Below, piece by piece: positions 44,160 to 53,321 of a stretch of DNA of 64,000 nucleotides. Source of the stretch: an uncultured Marvinbryantia sp. Its GTDB lineage: Bacteria > Bacillota > Clostridia > Lachnospirales > Lachnospiraceae. Each line of letters starts with the position of its first letter. Within the stretch, counting starts at the first letter, position 1. Under the pieces are notes generated by a model. The model had not been told where the DNA came from. It made no database searches and saw only the letters and a list, made by a program, of their open reading frames with translations. The position numbers and the translations under genes were made by a program. Location: assembly GCA_937915375.1 (NCBI GenBank), contig CALDMO010000033.1:1-64000 (forward strand). The letters are read 5' to 3'.

Positions 44160-44882
44160 TTACATTAATTCTGTCCGGCGAATTACCGCATAAGAGCCGG
44201 CTCCAAAACCAGCTGCCAATACAAATAGTGTCAGCGCCGGAAACAGGTAATTGATTGTTCCCTCTGGCATAAATCCCATTGCTTTTCTCATAAATTCCAG
44301 AATATTACCGACAGTTTCCATCGAAAATACATATCTGAATAATGCCGTAATCAGCAAAATTATGCCTCCCAGCGCAATCCCCAGATAAATAGATTTGTTT
44401 TTGCCTGCTTTGTTTATAACAAGAATTATGAAATACAGCAGCAGACAAAATGTAACGTAGAGGAGGAACAGCCATAACCAGTTCATAAAAATATTATCGT
44501 AGCCGTAAATACTGCCATAAACAGAAGCATAACCATTATTGACATTATGGAAGAAATTCCCCGCCGCAGTATCGACAAGCGCCATCGTTCCGGAGATAAA
44601 GCAAAACATAAGGACCGTTGCCGTGAAAATATATTTACGGGTAAATCCATTCTGGAGCAGCATTTTAAAATCATCTTTAAAGCCCAGAACGCCGACAATC
44701 CCAACATAAATCAGTGTATTTATCTCCAGGCCATTTGTTCCCACATCTTCAAAAGTTCCCATTATCAGTCCGATTATAAGGATAATGAATCCCACAAAAG
44801 CACACTCTATCGCGTAGAAGATCCAGATGTATTTAAAAGAAGTCACACATTCATATTGAATCACAGATTTTAAATCCTTCAT
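44160..44882 (-). CDS. ABC-2-like membrane subunit of the YtrA-type operon
   Basis: A 240-residue integral membrane protein with about six segments (for example FVGFIILIIGLIMG, YLGIALGGIILLITALF and LFPALTLFVLAAGFGAGSYAV). It is the likely membrane partner of the ATPase encoded one base upstream. No family motif is strong enough to name a substrate. The set GntR-ATPase-permease resembles systems answering cell-wall stress or antimicrobials. Confidence 0.75.
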   Translation of the reverse strand: MKDLKSVIQYECVTSFKYIWIFYAIECAFVGFIILIIGLIMGTFEDVGTNGLEINTLIYVGIVGVLGFKDDFKMLLQNGFTRKYIFTATVLMFCFISGTMALVDTAAGNFFHNVNNGYASVYGSIYGYDNIFMNWLWLFLLYVTFCLLLYFIILVINKAGKNKSIYLGIALGGIILLITALFRYVFSMETVGNILEFMRKAMGFMPEGTINYLFPALTLFVLAAGFGAGSYAVIRRTELM

Positions 44883-44883
44883 T

Positions 44884-45744
44884 CTAATTACCGCCTTTCT
44901 CTGTTAATTTAACAAACAATTTTTGTAAATTCATAGTTGAAAGTGATATGTTTTCTGTCTTTGAAACCGGTGTTTTTTCACCCAATACATACGCAATTTT
45001 CAAATTTCCTAATTCATCATATCCGATTACATTCTTACCTGTACAGTAATTGTCTACCTCATGCGCCAAACCAGATACACTATATCCTGTTTCTAATAAT
45101 GAACTGACGTTTTCTTGTAATAGTATTTTGCCTTTATCAATCAAAACAACTTCCTCTATGATATTGGCCACTTCCTCAATAAGATGCGTTGCAATAATAA
45201 TCGTCCGCTCACTGTTTTCGTAATCTTTTAAGAGCAAATCATAAAACAGTTCTCTGTGATTCGCATCCAATCCCAAAACAGGCTCATCAAAAATCACATA
45301 CGGAACATTTAGGGACAAGGCGACTGTCAATTTGAAGATAGACTGATAACCTTTGGATAATGCTTTAAATCTCTTATCAATATTAAGATTGAATTTTTCT
45401 GCGATCATAAATGCCTTTTCCTTATCAAAATCATGATAAAAGCGACCAATCCATTTAAACTGATCTTTAATTTTTAAATTTGTATCATACAGATCCGCTT
45501 CACTCATACAGAAAATTTTATCATGAATTTTCATATTTTCCTTTGCCGGAATATCGTCAATCAAAACTTCTCCGCTGTCCGCAAAAATACGATTCGCAAT
45601 AATGTTAATGAGCGTAGATTTTCCCGCACCGTTTCTTCCTAGAAAGCCATAAATTTTCCCATATTCAAAAGAAAAAGAAACATCATCAAGAGCAGTAATA
45701 TCTTTATATCGTTTTGTCACATTCTTAATTTGAATTGCCTTCAT
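44884..45744 (-). CDS. ABC transporter ATP-binding protein (YtrB-like)
   Basis: A 286-residue ATPase with Walker A GRNGAGKST, a weak signature (ALSKGYQSIFKLTVAL, in which LSKGY replaces LSGGQ), Walker B YVIFDEPVLGLD and the switch His in IIIATHLIEEV. The LSKG-type signature is common in the YtrB/drug-exporter branch. I chose ATG 45744 because GGGG lies eight bases upstream; an ATG two codons earlier has too little spacing. It overlaps the end of the GntR gene. Confidence 0.9.
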   Translation of the reverse strand: MKAIQIKNVTKRYKDITALDDVSFSFEYGKIYGFLGRNGAGKSTLINIIANRIFADSGEVLIDDIPAKENMKIHDKIFCMSEADLYDTNLKIKDQFKWIGRFYHDFDKEKAFMIAEKFNLNIDKRFKALSKGYQSIFKLTVALSLNVPYVIFDEPVLGLDANHRELFYDLLLKDYENSERTIIIATHLIEEVANIIEEVVLIDKGKILLQENVSSLLETGYSVSGLAHEVDNYCTGKNVIGYDELGNLKIAYVLGEKTPVSKTENISLSTMNLQKLFVKLTEKGGN

Positions 45745-46108
45745 TTTCATATCCCCTTTCTATTATTGAAATAATTTCATTTTTCGTCATATGTAATTTA
45801 TTCGCTTCATCGATCAGCGTTGCAACAAACTGATTGTAGAAGTTCCCCTGCCTTTTCTGACGTATCCTTTCCACTGCCCCTTCTTTTACAAACATTCCCA
45901 ATCCTCTTTTCTTATAGATAATCTCCTCGTCCACAAGTAAATTCACCCCTTTTAAAACAGTGTGCGGATTGATGTTCAGCAACGAGGAAATCTCATTTGT
46001 GGAAGGAATTTTCGTTTCCTCTGGATATACTCCTGTGAATATGGAATCTTCCAATTGTTCCGCAATCTGAACGAATATTGGTTTTTCTATACTTGAATTT
46101 ATATTCAA
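45725..46108 (-). CDS. GntR family regulator, YtrA subfamily
   Basis: A 127-residue regulator with an N-terminal winged helix (IFVQIAEQLEDSIFTGVYPEETKIPSTNEISSLLNINPHTVLKGV; key run IPSTNEISSLLNINPHTV) and only a short C-terminal helical tail, as in YtrA. The start is TTG at 46108 with AGAGGGGG upstream. It overlaps the ATPase gene by 20 bases. An inverted repeat in the promoter is the likely operator. Confidence 0.88.
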   Translation of the reverse strand: MNINSSIEKPIFVQIAEQLEDSIFTGVYPEETKIPSTNEISSLLNINPHTVLKGVNLLVDEEIIYKKRGLGMFVKEGAVERIRQKRQGNFYNQFVATLIDEANKLHMTKNEIISIIERGYENEGNSN

Positions 46109-46131
46109 CTACATCCCCCTCTCTTTGCTTG

Positions 46132-46155
46132 TTGGTTGGTATAGTAACTAACCAA
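46132..46155. promoter_or_regulatory. Probable GntR (YtrA-type) operator
   Basis: The inverted repeat TTGGTT-N12-AACCAA lies just downstream of the -10 box of the operon promoter. Confidence 0.6.
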
Positions 46156-46166
46156 CTTACATATAT

Positions 46167-46195
46167 AACATATTCCATTTTTCTGATTTTGTCAA
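46167..46195 (-). promoter_or_regulatory. Promoter of the GntR-ABC operon
   Basis: On the minus strand TTGACA (46190-46195) and TATGTT (46167-46172) have a 17-base spacer. Confidence 0.7.
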
Positions 46196-46201
46196 CAAAT
46201 A

Positions 46202-46244
46202 AAAACAGCTCCGGATGAACACAGTCCTTCTCCGAAGCCGTTTT
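46202..46244 (-). terminator. Terminator of the DUF378 gene
   Basis: On the minus strand AAAACGGCTTCGG pairs with CCGGAGCTGTTTT (46202-46214 with 46232-46244, with mismatches) and is followed by TTTTTATTTG. Confidence 0.7.
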
Positions 46245-46250
46245 GTTTTC

Positions 46251-46484
46251 CTATCTTGCAGCACTCCTGCTTCCGATTGTCTCGTCTGTTCTGCCCACTC
46301 TTCCGAAAAAGGTCAGAAGATACAGACCGCTGATTCCGACGAGCACATAAATAATTCTGGAAATCCATGACATGTCTCCGAAAATCCAGTTCACCAGATC
46401 GAATCGGAATAAACCGATCAGCCCCCAGTTAATCGCACCGATTACCGCAATTACAAGCGCGGTGTAGTCTAAGCCTTTGTTCAT
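46251..46484 (-). CDS. DUF378 family small membrane protein
   Basis: A 77-residue protein with two membrane segments. The DUF378 pattern is clear: LVIAVIGAINWGLIGLFRFDLVNWIFG, then ISRIIYVLVGISGLYLL (key run GAINWGLIGLF). The C-terminal tail is polar. AGGAGGTG precedes the ATG. The function is unknown. It is monocistronic with a terminator. Confidence 0.85.
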   Translation of the reverse strand: MNKGLDYTALVIAVIGAINWGLIGLFRFDLVNWIFGDMSWISRIIYVLVGISGLYLLTFFGRVGRTDETIGSRSAAR

Positions 46485-46596
46485 GTTGACACCTCCTGTC
46501 TTTCTTTACAAGTATGCCTGAAAATCTCAGTATTATACATAAAAATCACACCAAGTACGCAAAAATTACTCTTACCGCTACCCAGTCGCTTATGAA

Positions 46597-47310
46597 CTAC
46601 GCTCTCGCAATAAATTCCGCCTTCACAAATCCATAAAACTGATTTGCAATTCTTATATAATACCAGTTTTCACCGTTTTTGTCTTTCTGTGTGTAGTCAA
46701 TCACATCGACGAGATTCCCCGCTCCAAGTTTCGGCCAGCTCTTGATCGTATCATATTCCGTGCCTGCCCAAGTGCGCACATTCAGCTCATCCGCAATGCA
46801 GCGTCCAACAAACAACCGTTTTTTATCCCCCGGATCAGATCCTGTCGGTGTTTGGCTTCCCGCCGGAGTTTCTACAATTTTACCGACATAGCGGCGTACC
46901 TCCAGCAATTGATATGGATGTTTATACGCAACCGCGCTTTTACGCACCGGACCGATACCGCTGCCGTGACCGGAGAGCTGACCGTTTCCCATATAGTATT
47001 CTACATGCCGGGAATCTGCTCTGCTCGGTCCCCAAAATACCAGATCCCCCTCCTGCATCTGCGACAAATCTTTTTGACTCAGTCCTTTCTTTGACGGCGA
47101 TACATTGCGAAAAACCAATGAGCCCCGGTCTATCTGTTCACCCGTCCACGTGCCGACAAAAATCCCCAATGCCCGTTCAAAGCATTTCCATATCAGAGAT
47201 GAACAGTCAGAATATCCGTCAAACACCAACTCTCTCCGGTAACTCTGTGTATAGGTGTTTTTCCCTTCACGTGATTTTATCAAAGCAGTAACATCTGAAA
47301 TTCCTGCCAT
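46597..47310 (-). CDS. NlpC/P60-like peptidase with C-terminal SH3 domain, no signal peptide
   Basis: A 237-residue probable peptidoglycan peptidase. The catalytic cysteine is in GYSDCSSLIWKCFERALG (about residue 36), with a downstream GDLVFWG and a His in SRHVEYYMGNGQ. Residues about 165-237 look like a bacterial SH3 domain (LNVRTWAGTEYDTIKSWPKLGAGNLVDV). There is no signal peptide, so it needs a holin or lysis for release, as in phage or tailocin endolysins. It stands alone, not next to a holin gene. Confidence 0.8.
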   Translation of the reverse strand: MAGISDVTALIKSREGKNTYTQSYRRELVFDGYSDCSSLIWKCFERALGIFVGTWTGEQIDRGSLVFRNVSPSKKGLSQKDLSQMQEGDLVFWGPSRADSRHVEYYMGNGQLSGHGSGIGPVRKSAVAYKHPYQLLEVRRYVGKIVETPAGSQTPTGSDPGDKKRLFVGRCIADELNVRTWAGTEYDTIKSWPKLGAGNLVDVIDYTQKDKNGENWYYIRIANQFYGFVKAEFIARA

Positions 47311-47567
47311 AAAACCCTCATTTTGTTTTTACTTTAATATATACACAGCACAGCAGGAACGATACTGCATTGTTTTTGCCTGTATTTCTAAAAATTTTCT
47401 AAACATTACAGGATAATCCATCCACTTTCTCCACTGTTCCTGTTATAAATATAATATTAAACTAGCATTTTTGTGCAAAGCCACACGGTTCTTATTTTAA
47501 AATGCTGTCGATTCAAACTTAAAAATCTTTGATTTGCTTTATGCAGAGTTACAGGGGGGTAACAGTT

Positions 47568-48959
47568 ATGAAATCCAAAAATTCTTCTGTCAATCAGATT
47601 ACAGAAGGAGTAATCTGGAAACAGCTTCTTTTATTCTTTTTCCCGATTCTTCTAGGGACCTTGTTTCAGCAGCTTTACAATACCGCAGACGCCATTGTTG
47701 TCGGACGCTTTGTCGGTAAAGAAGCGCTTGCAGCCGTAGGCGGCTCTTCAGGTCAGATTGTCGGTCTGGTAGTCGGCTTTTTCGTCGGACTTTCCTCTGG
47801 CGCAACCGTTATTATTGCCCGTTTTTACGGCGCCCGAAATGAACGCGACTTAAACCGCGCTCTGCACACCGCTGCAGCTCTGGCAATTGTCGGCAGCATT
47901 ATTATCACGATTCTCGGCGTTATTTTTACTCCGGCAATGCTGCGCCTGATGAACACACCAGAAGACGTTATGGCCGGTTCTGTCATTTATCTGCGCGTTT
48001 ATTTTTCCGGTATCCTGTTCGTATTTATTTACAATATTGGTTCCGCTGTTTTACGCGCGATCGGTGATTCCAAACGGCCGCTGTATTTTCTGATCGTATG
48101 CTGCTTCATCAATATTGTGCTTGATATTGTACTCGTTGTCGGTTTCCGCATGGGTGTCACCGGCGCTGCCATCGCAACTCTGGTATCTCAGGCGGTCAGC
48201 GCATTTCTGATTGTTCATGCCCTGATGAAATCAGACGATCTGTATCAGCTGCAAACCTCAGAGATCCGTTTTTACCGTCCGATGCTTGCTTCCATCATCG
48301 CTATCGGGCTTCCGGCCGGCATCCAAAGCGTCATGTACAGTGCGGCAAACGTCATTATCCAGTCCTCTTTAAATGGACTTGGTACCAGCGCAGTGGCTGC
48401 CAACACTGCCAACTCTAAAATGGATGCTATCTACTGGATGGTGTCCGGCGCTTTCTCCGTCGCAATCGCTACTTTTGTCGGTCAGAACTACGGCGCAGGC
48501 AAATATTCACGTATGAAAAAAAGCGTACGTGTCTGCCTGATCATGGATTTGATTGCCTCTGTTCTGATCAGTATCCTGTTCTGGACCTGCGGCAGATATA
48601 TGCTCAGTATGTTTACTTCTGATCCAGAAGTACTTGATATCGGTATGGAAATTGTACATGTAATCGCGCCATTTTACAGTCTGTTCATTTTTGTGGAAAT
48701 CTATTCCAGTACCCTGCGCGGTATTGGCGACGTATTTATCCCAATGATCATGACCTGCTGCGGTATCTGTGTGTTCCGTATTATCTGGATGTTCACAGTT
48801 GTTCCGACTCATTACGACATTCAGCATATCATTGCCTGCTTCCCGATTTCCTGGGGAATTACCGCCGTGTTGTTCATCATTTATTATCAGATAAAACAAC
48901 GCAAATTCTTCCGTGCCCATCCGGTGGATGAAACAATTTCAGCAGAACACGAAGCCTAA
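47568..48959 (+). CDS. MATE family efflux transporter
   Basis: A 463-residue exporter with 12 membrane segments in two MatE halves (LFQQLYNTADAIVVGRFVG; GLPAGIQSVMYSAANVIIQSSLNGLG). It would export cationic or other drugs with Na+ or H+ antiport. I chose ATG 47568 (MKSKNSSVNQ) after an AGGGGGG ribosome binding site; an in-frame ATG at 47529 lacks one. Its only feature worth noting is the terminator shared with helD. Confidence 0.9.
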   Translation: MKSKNSSVNQITEGVIWKQLLLFFFPILLGTLFQQLYNTADAIVVGRFVGKEALAAVGGSSGQIVGLVVGFFVGLSSGATVIIARFYGARNERDLNRALHTAAALAIVGSIIITILGVIFTPAMLRLMNTPEDVMAGSVIYLRVYFSGILFVFIYNIGSAVLRAIGDSKRPLYFLIVCCFINIVLDIVLVVGFRMGVTGAAIATLVSQAVSAFLIVHALMKSDDLYQLQTSEIRFYRPMLASIIAIGLPAGIQSVMYSAANVIIQSSLNGLGTSAVAANTANSKMDAIYWMVSGAFSVAIATFVGQNYGAGKYSRMKKSVRVCLIMDLIASVLISILFWTCGRYMLSMFTSDPEVLDIGMEIVHVIAPFYSLFIFVEIYSSTLRGIGDVFIPMIMTCCGICVFRIIWMFTVVPTHYDIQHIIACFPISWGITAVLFIIYYQIKQRKFFRAHPVDETISAEHEA

Positions 48960-48971
48960 CTTCTAAAAAAA

Positions 48972-49000
48972 GAGTCTTTACACTTATGATGTAAAGGCTC
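48972..49000. terminator. Bidirectional terminator between the MATE and helD genes
   Basis: GAGTCTTTACA (48972-48982) pairs with TGTAAAGGCTC (48990-49000), with one G-T pair. T runs follow on both strands. Confidence 0.85.
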
Positions 49001-49010
49001 CTTTTTATTC

Positions 49011-51029
49011 TCATACTCGTTCAAACAGCCGCAGTACATGAAGCGCTCTTGTCACATTGATATAGAGTGCCTGCTTTTGAAGCGGTGTCCGATACTCCTG
49101 CACATCCGGCAGAAATACTGCGTCAAATTCCAGTCCTTTGGCCAGATAAAACGGCATTACAGAAATGCCGGCTGTCAGCTTTGCACTGTCGCGATGTACA
49201 AGCGTTGCTTCCACACCGCGCCCTTTTAATTCCTCATATGCCTGACAGGACGCTGCCGCATCCAGACATAAGACAGCGCACGTATGCCATTCCTCTCTGT
49301 TTTTCAGCTGTTCGGCAATCTGGTCGTACATGTCTGTCCCATTTGCCGCCCGCTGCACCTGCACATTCTCTCCGTGACGCATCACATGCTCGGTTTCTTT
49401 TGCATATGAAAAAATATGATCCGCATACTCCATAATTTCGATTGTCGAACGATAGCTTTTCTTCATTTCCACATAATAAATCTCTTTCCCGAAAATATTC
49501 CAAAGATACGGCATCACATCCTGCTGCTCCTCTGCCATCGTCTGCATGCGATCACCCAGAATCGTCATTGGACAGTCAAACATTTTCTGCAAAATCCGAT
49601 ACTGCAGATAAGAATAATCCTGCATTTCATCAATCACCAGATGTTTTACCATCCGATGCCGAACCATCTCTGTCGTCGCGTATTTCAAATAAAGCAATGG
49701 GTAAACATCCTCATAAGGAATAACACCGCCCGAAAGCTGCTGCTCCTTGCGGCCACTCTGACGCAGAAACAGATTGTAAAGTTCTCTGCAGTCTGTCGTT
49801 CGGTACATACGGTTCATTTTTTCCTGAACCAGCAGCTTTTCTTCTTCCTCCATGTCCTTATTCTGCAGAGTCTCCTGCTCATCAATCAAATATTCCGCAA
49901 TTTTGTTCATGCGGGCAAAAATCGGCACATCGCAAAGCTTTTCATAGAAAAACGCCGAGATTTTTTCTGCGGACATCTCCATTTTTTTATAAGAAAAATC
50001 GCGGATATCAACCGCTTCCCACTCCAGCTGCAAAATAAACTCATCGAGTTCACTGACAAATGCGCGCGTTCGCTTATAAGCTGCCTCCGGATGTTCTTTC
50101 CCGTGCAGAGCGCGCTCCAGCTCATCACAGCGATCTTCCGACTCACCGAATAGGCGCAGTTCCCGATACGCATAATCGTCAAACGTCATCTCACAGACGT
50201 TTTCCTCTCCAAGTTCCGGCAGAATATGAGAAATATAATCCCCGAACACGCCATTCGGTGAAAGAACCAGAATCTGCGCTGCGCGCAGGGTTTCGCGGTT
50301 ATGATACAAAAGATACGCAATTCGATGCAGCGCCACGGAGGTCTTGCCGCTTCCGGCACACCCCTGCACCACCAGGATACGATGCTGTCTGTCGCGAATA
50401 ATGCTGTTCTGCTCTTTTTGTATCGTAGTGACAATGCTTTTCAGCTTTGCATCTGTCTGTTCCGACAGCGCCTGCTGCAAAATTTCATCATCAATATTCA
50501 TCTCATTTTCCAGCACATATTTCAGTCTACCGCCGCGAATCTTATATTGACGCTTGCGGGTAATCTCTCCTTCCAGCACGCCCATCGGCGCCGTAAACTT
50601 CGCCGGTCCCTTATCGTAATCATAAAAAAGCCCGGATACCGGCGCGCGCCAATCAAAAACGAGTGGCTGTGCCGCATGTTCCTTTGCCAGATTTCCGACG
50701 CCGATATAATAAACTTCCGGTTCCTCCTCGCCCTCATAACAAAAATCCACTCTTCCGAAATAGGGCGAATCCAACATTTTTTGATAACGCGTCCGTTCCT
50801 TTGCATAGGCTTCCTGCTGTGTGAGTCTGGTTTTTAACGCCTGCCTGTTGTCGTACATTTCATAGCCATACTCATCAAACTCGGCATAATTTTCCCAGAA
50901 ATATTCGTTCATGCTCTCCAGATCTTTCGCATTATCACCCATCTTTTTCGACAGTGCCGCAAGATTGGTCTCTATTGTTTCCAGCGTCTGTTTCAGATAC
51001 TGTTCTTCCTGTCTGTTCATTGCTTTCAT
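49011..51029 (-). CDS. helD: RNA polymerase recycling ATPase HelD-like (UvrD superfamily)
   Basis: A 672-residue superfamily 1 ATPase. The N-terminal coiled coil (about 1-100) and the VFDWRAPVSGLFYDY motif (124-138) are those of HelD, which removes RNA polymerase from stalled complexes. The ATPase has GCAGSGKT (223-230), VIDEMQDYS and the late KGLEFDAVFLPD. It is shorter than the Bacillus protein but has all ATPase motifs. It starts three bases after the preceding small gene. An alternative ATG three codons in is possible. Confidence 0.85.
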   Translation of the reverse strand: MKAMNRQEEQYLKQTLETIETNLAALSKKMGDNAKDLESMNEYFWENYAEFDEYGYEMYDNRQALKTRLTQQEAYAKERTRYQKMLDSPYFGRVDFCYEGEEEPEVYYIGVGNLAKEHAAQPLVFDWRAPVSGLFYDYDKGPAKFTAPMGVLEGEITRKRQYKIRGGRLKYVLENEMNIDDEILQQALSEQTDAKLKSIVTTIQKEQNSIIRDRQHRILVVQGCAGSGKTSVALHRIAYLLYHNRETLRAAQILVLSPNGVFGDYISHILPELGEENVCEMTFDDYAYRELRLFGESEDRCDELERALHGKEHPEAAYKRTRAFVSELDEFILQLEWEAVDIRDFSYKKMEMSAEKISAFFYEKLCDVPIFARMNKIAEYLIDEQETLQNKDMEEEEKLLVQEKMNRMYRTTDCRELYNLFLRQSGRKEQQLSGGVIPYEDVYPLLYLKYATTEMVRHRMVKHLVIDEMQDYSYLQYRILQKMFDCPMTILGDRMQTMAEEQQDVMPYLWNIFGKEIYYVEMKKSYRSTIEIMEYADHIFSYAKETEHVMRHGENVQVQRAANGTDMYDQIAEQLKNREEWHTCAVLCLDAAASCQAYEELKGRGVEATLVHRDSAKLTAGISVMPFYLAKGLEFDAVFLPDVQEYRTPLQKQALYINVTRALHVLRLFERV

Positions 51030-51032
51030 ACC

Positions 51033-51266
51033 CTACCAGTCCTTCATGATGTCCATAATCGCCATTTCATAATCCTCAAAAAACTCCTCTGTCCTTCCGG
51101 CGTTTTTTACATTGCTCTCAGCGCCGTATCCACCATCCGAAAATTCCCAGATGTGGTAACTCAGACCTCTGTATGTAAAATCAATACTGCCAAGCCCTCT
51201 CTCTTCTGTATATGTAAAAGGTATCTGTTTTTTATTCATAAACTGCTGTAATTTTTCCAACCGCAT
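51033..51266 (-). CDS. Small conserved protein upstream of helD, function unknown
   Basis: A 77-residue soluble protein (MRLEKLQQFMNKKQIPFTYTEERGLGSIDF; GLSYHIWEFSDGGYGAESN). The pattern of alternating aromatic and charged residues suggests a compact alpha/beta fold. AAGGAG precedes the ATG and the stop is three bases before helD, so they are translated together. I do not recognise a named family. Confidence 0.7.
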   Translation of the reverse strand: MRLEKLQQFMNKKQIPFTYTEERGLGSIDFTYRGLSYHIWEFSDGGYGAESNVKNAGRTEEFFEDYEMAIMDIMKDW

Positions 51267-51363
51267 ATTTCTTCTCCTTTCCGCCGTTAAAAATGCTGTT
51301 TTATTATTTTACCACATAACCCCTTTTTTACAAAACCTTTTTTAGAGCCGCTATTCCGTTCAA

Positions 51364-51415
51364 AAACAGGATCTTGCCTGTAACATCTTATTTTGCTGCA
51401 GACAAAATCCTGTTT
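51364..51415 (-). terminator. Long-loop terminator of the GPH symporter gene
   Basis: AAACAGGAT (51364-51372) pairs with ATCCTGTTT (51407-51415), and the stem extends inward with one mismatch (CTTG/CAAA). On the minus strand TTTTTG follows. Confidence 0.6.
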
Positions 51416-51422
51416 CTGAAAG

Positions 51423-52814
51423 TCATCCTCTTCTTCGTCGCTCCAGCTCTGCCGCATTATACTCCACCTGCCTTTTGCCAAGCGGATAAAGAAACATCAG
51501 CACCGCCGCGCAAAGCAGATAAACCACGCCGGGGAAGATCGTTGCCAGACGGTAAATACTATCGGCTACCTGCTGCGTCTGTGCGGCAGCCAACTCATCA
51601 TAACCGATAAACGCCAATGCCCAGCCGCTCAATCCTCCTGCAATAGCCTGCCCGATTTTTCTTGCAAAGGAATAAATCCCATAAATCGTTCCATCGTCGC
51701 GCACACCTGTGCGCACCTCTTTTTCGTCAATCACATCACTGACCATCGCATAGCACTGCATCTGTAAAAAATACATGCCCAGCATTGCCAGAAATACCAG
51801 CGCCATAAACAGATACACATTTGTAATACGGATCAGACCAGCTGCGACAAATAGACTCCCTGCAAATGCCATTCCCGCCGCGCTGCATTCCTTTTTTCCA
51901 AACCGCACAGATAGTCTGGTTGACACCAGCGCTAATATGAGCATCACCGGCAGCTGCTGCATACCAAACAGTGCAAGCGCTTTTGTATTGCGAAAATAAT
52001 CGGCAAAAAGATAATTGTTAACCCCCTGCGTCATCAAAGTCGCAAGCAGCAGCAAGATTGCCGAAAAAATAATACCGATCAGCGCCCTGCTGGACAAAAT
52101 TTCGCCCAAGAAACTCCTTCCGTGAAGTTTTGTCCTTTCTTTAGACGGCGTAATCACCACCCGCTCTGTCGTCAGATAATAGCACAGCAAATATGCCACT
52201 ACTGCCAATATTGAAAACACACCGGCAATTCGTGTAAAATTAGCTGCATTTACTACCTGATTTCCATTCGCATCCGTATAATAAACAATCAACGGCGTCA
52301 TCGTCGTAATACCGATACTGGCGATCGATGCCCCCATTGATCGAAATACGGAGAGGGAACTTCTGTCTTTTACATCCGGCGAAAGTACAGAAACCATCGA
52401 ACCATATGGAATATTAATTGCTGTATAAAAAACAGATCCCCACAAAATATATGTCACAAACATATACGTCACTTTCAGCCAGTACGGCGCGCTCTGCATA
52501 CCTGACTGATAAATCAGAAAAGATGCCAATGCAACCGGACCGCACATCCTCAAAATCCATGGTCGAAAGCGGCCATTTTTCCCCGCCTGCATCTTGTCCA
52601 CAAGCCGCCCCATACCAATATCAGTGAACGCGTCCAGACATCTGGCAATCAGAAACATCGTCCCGATCAGACCAGTGCTGATCCCCATTACTTTAGAATA
52701 AAATACCATCACATACGTACTGGCAAAGATAAAGGTAAAATCATTTCCGATGTCCCCCATCAGATAACCGATCTTATCACGAAGTCCAAACGGAACCGCT
52801 GTGTGTTTTATCAT
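51423..52814 (-). CDS. GPH family (MelB/YihO-type) sugar:cation symporter
   Basis: A 463-residue, 12-segment transporter of the glycoside-pentoside-hexuronide family. DKIGYLMGDIGNDFTF (residues 13-28) and FTDIGMGRLVDK, with the second-loop Asp residues, are the GPH signature. The C-terminal VYLLCAAVLMFLYPL is followed by a basic tail. The substrate could be a glycoside or hexuronide, and no dedicated hydrolase is adjacent. ATG 52814 has AAGGAG upstream. Confidence 0.88.
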   Translation of the reverse strand: MIKHTAVPFGLRDKIGYLMGDIGNDFTFIFASTYVMVFYSKVMGISTGLIGTMFLIARCLDAFTDIGMGRLVDKMQAGKNGRFRPWILRMCGPVALASFLIYQSGMQSAPYWLKVTYMFVTYILWGSVFYTAINIPYGSMVSVLSPDVKDRSSLSVFRSMGASIASIGITTMTPLIVYYTDANGNQVVNAANFTRIAGVFSILAVVAYLLCYYLTTERVVITPSKERTKLHGRSFLGEILSSRALIGIIFSAILLLLATLMTQGVNNYLFADYFRNTKALALFGMQQLPVMLILALVSTRLSVRFGKKECSAAGMAFAGSLFVAAGLIRITNVYLFMALVFLAMLGMYFLQMQCYAMVSDVIDEKEVRTGVRDDGTIYGIYSFARKIGQAIAGGLSGWALAFIGYDELAAAQTQQVADSIYRLATIFPGVVYLLCAAVLMFLYPLGKRQVEYNAAELERRRRG

Positions 52815-52838
52815 GTTCTACGCTCCTTCGGTATCTTA

Positions 52839-53270
52839 CTATAAGTAATCCCTTAATTCTTTTACCAGTGTTTCTTCCGCTTCGATCACATCTTTTGCCA
52901 GTTTTTTTGTTTTATTGTCGGCTGCCTGATACTGATGCAGATATCGGTAAAGTGATTTTACACCCATATTACAGCCATCCGTAATTAAATCTGCCACTGC
53001 GCGGTCAGAATCTTCACCCATTAGTTTTGCATTTGTCTTTACCCAGGACATCATTTTTGCCATAGCCGGCGGTTCTTTTCCCTCGTCATGATATTGATTA
53101 AGATATTTATGCGTATCTTCTCCCAGCTTCGTATGTGTCTCGCGGCTTTGGCATAGTAAATTCTTCAGTTCACTGCTGCGCACGTGACTCATCACATCAT
53201 CAAGAGAAGAAATCCCCATTTTTATCCCGGCATTACATTCTTTTAACAGTTTAATCGTATCATCTTCCAT
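52839..53270 (-). CDS. Ferritin-like (DUF2383-type) small protein
   Basis: A 143-residue all-helical protein that looks like a four-helix bundle (KECNAGIKMGISSLDDVMSHV; LLCQSRETHTKLGEDTHKYLNQYH; DRAVADLITDGCNMGVKSLYRYL; KDVIEAEETLVKELRDYL). Paired Glu/His residues in helices 2-3 could bind metal. The ribosome binding site GGAGG lies in the 3' arm of the terminator of the upstream ferredoxin-type gene. The role is unknown. Confidence 0.65.
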   Translation of the reverse strand: MEDDTIKLLKECNAGIKMGISSLDDVMSHVRSSELKNLLCQSRETHTKLGEDTHKYLNQYHDEGKEPPAMAKMMSWVKTNAKLMGEDSDRAVADLITDGCNMGVKSLYRYLHQYQAADNKTKKLAKDVIEAEETLVKELRDYL

Positions 53271-53273
53271 AAG

Positions 53274-53318
53274 AAAAACCTCCTTTTGTGGATTAAGATA
53301 TCCACTTGGGAGGTTTTT
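53274..53318 (-). promoter_or_regulatory. Terminator whose 3' arm holds the next gene's ribosome binding site
   Basis: AAAACCTCC (53275-53283) pairs with GGAGGTTTT (53309-53317), with an inner GTGGAT/ATCCAC stem (53288-53293 with 53300-53305). On the minus strand the 3' arm reads AAAGGAGGTTTTTC and is at once the U-tract of the terminator and the ribosome binding site of the gene starting at 53270. Confidence 0.75.
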
Positions 53319-53321
53319 ATA

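Noticed and set aside
51287..51481. 64-codon ORF on the minus strand
   Set aside because: It overlaps the 3' end of the GPH symporter gene in another frame and the terminator, has no family look and is a shadow.
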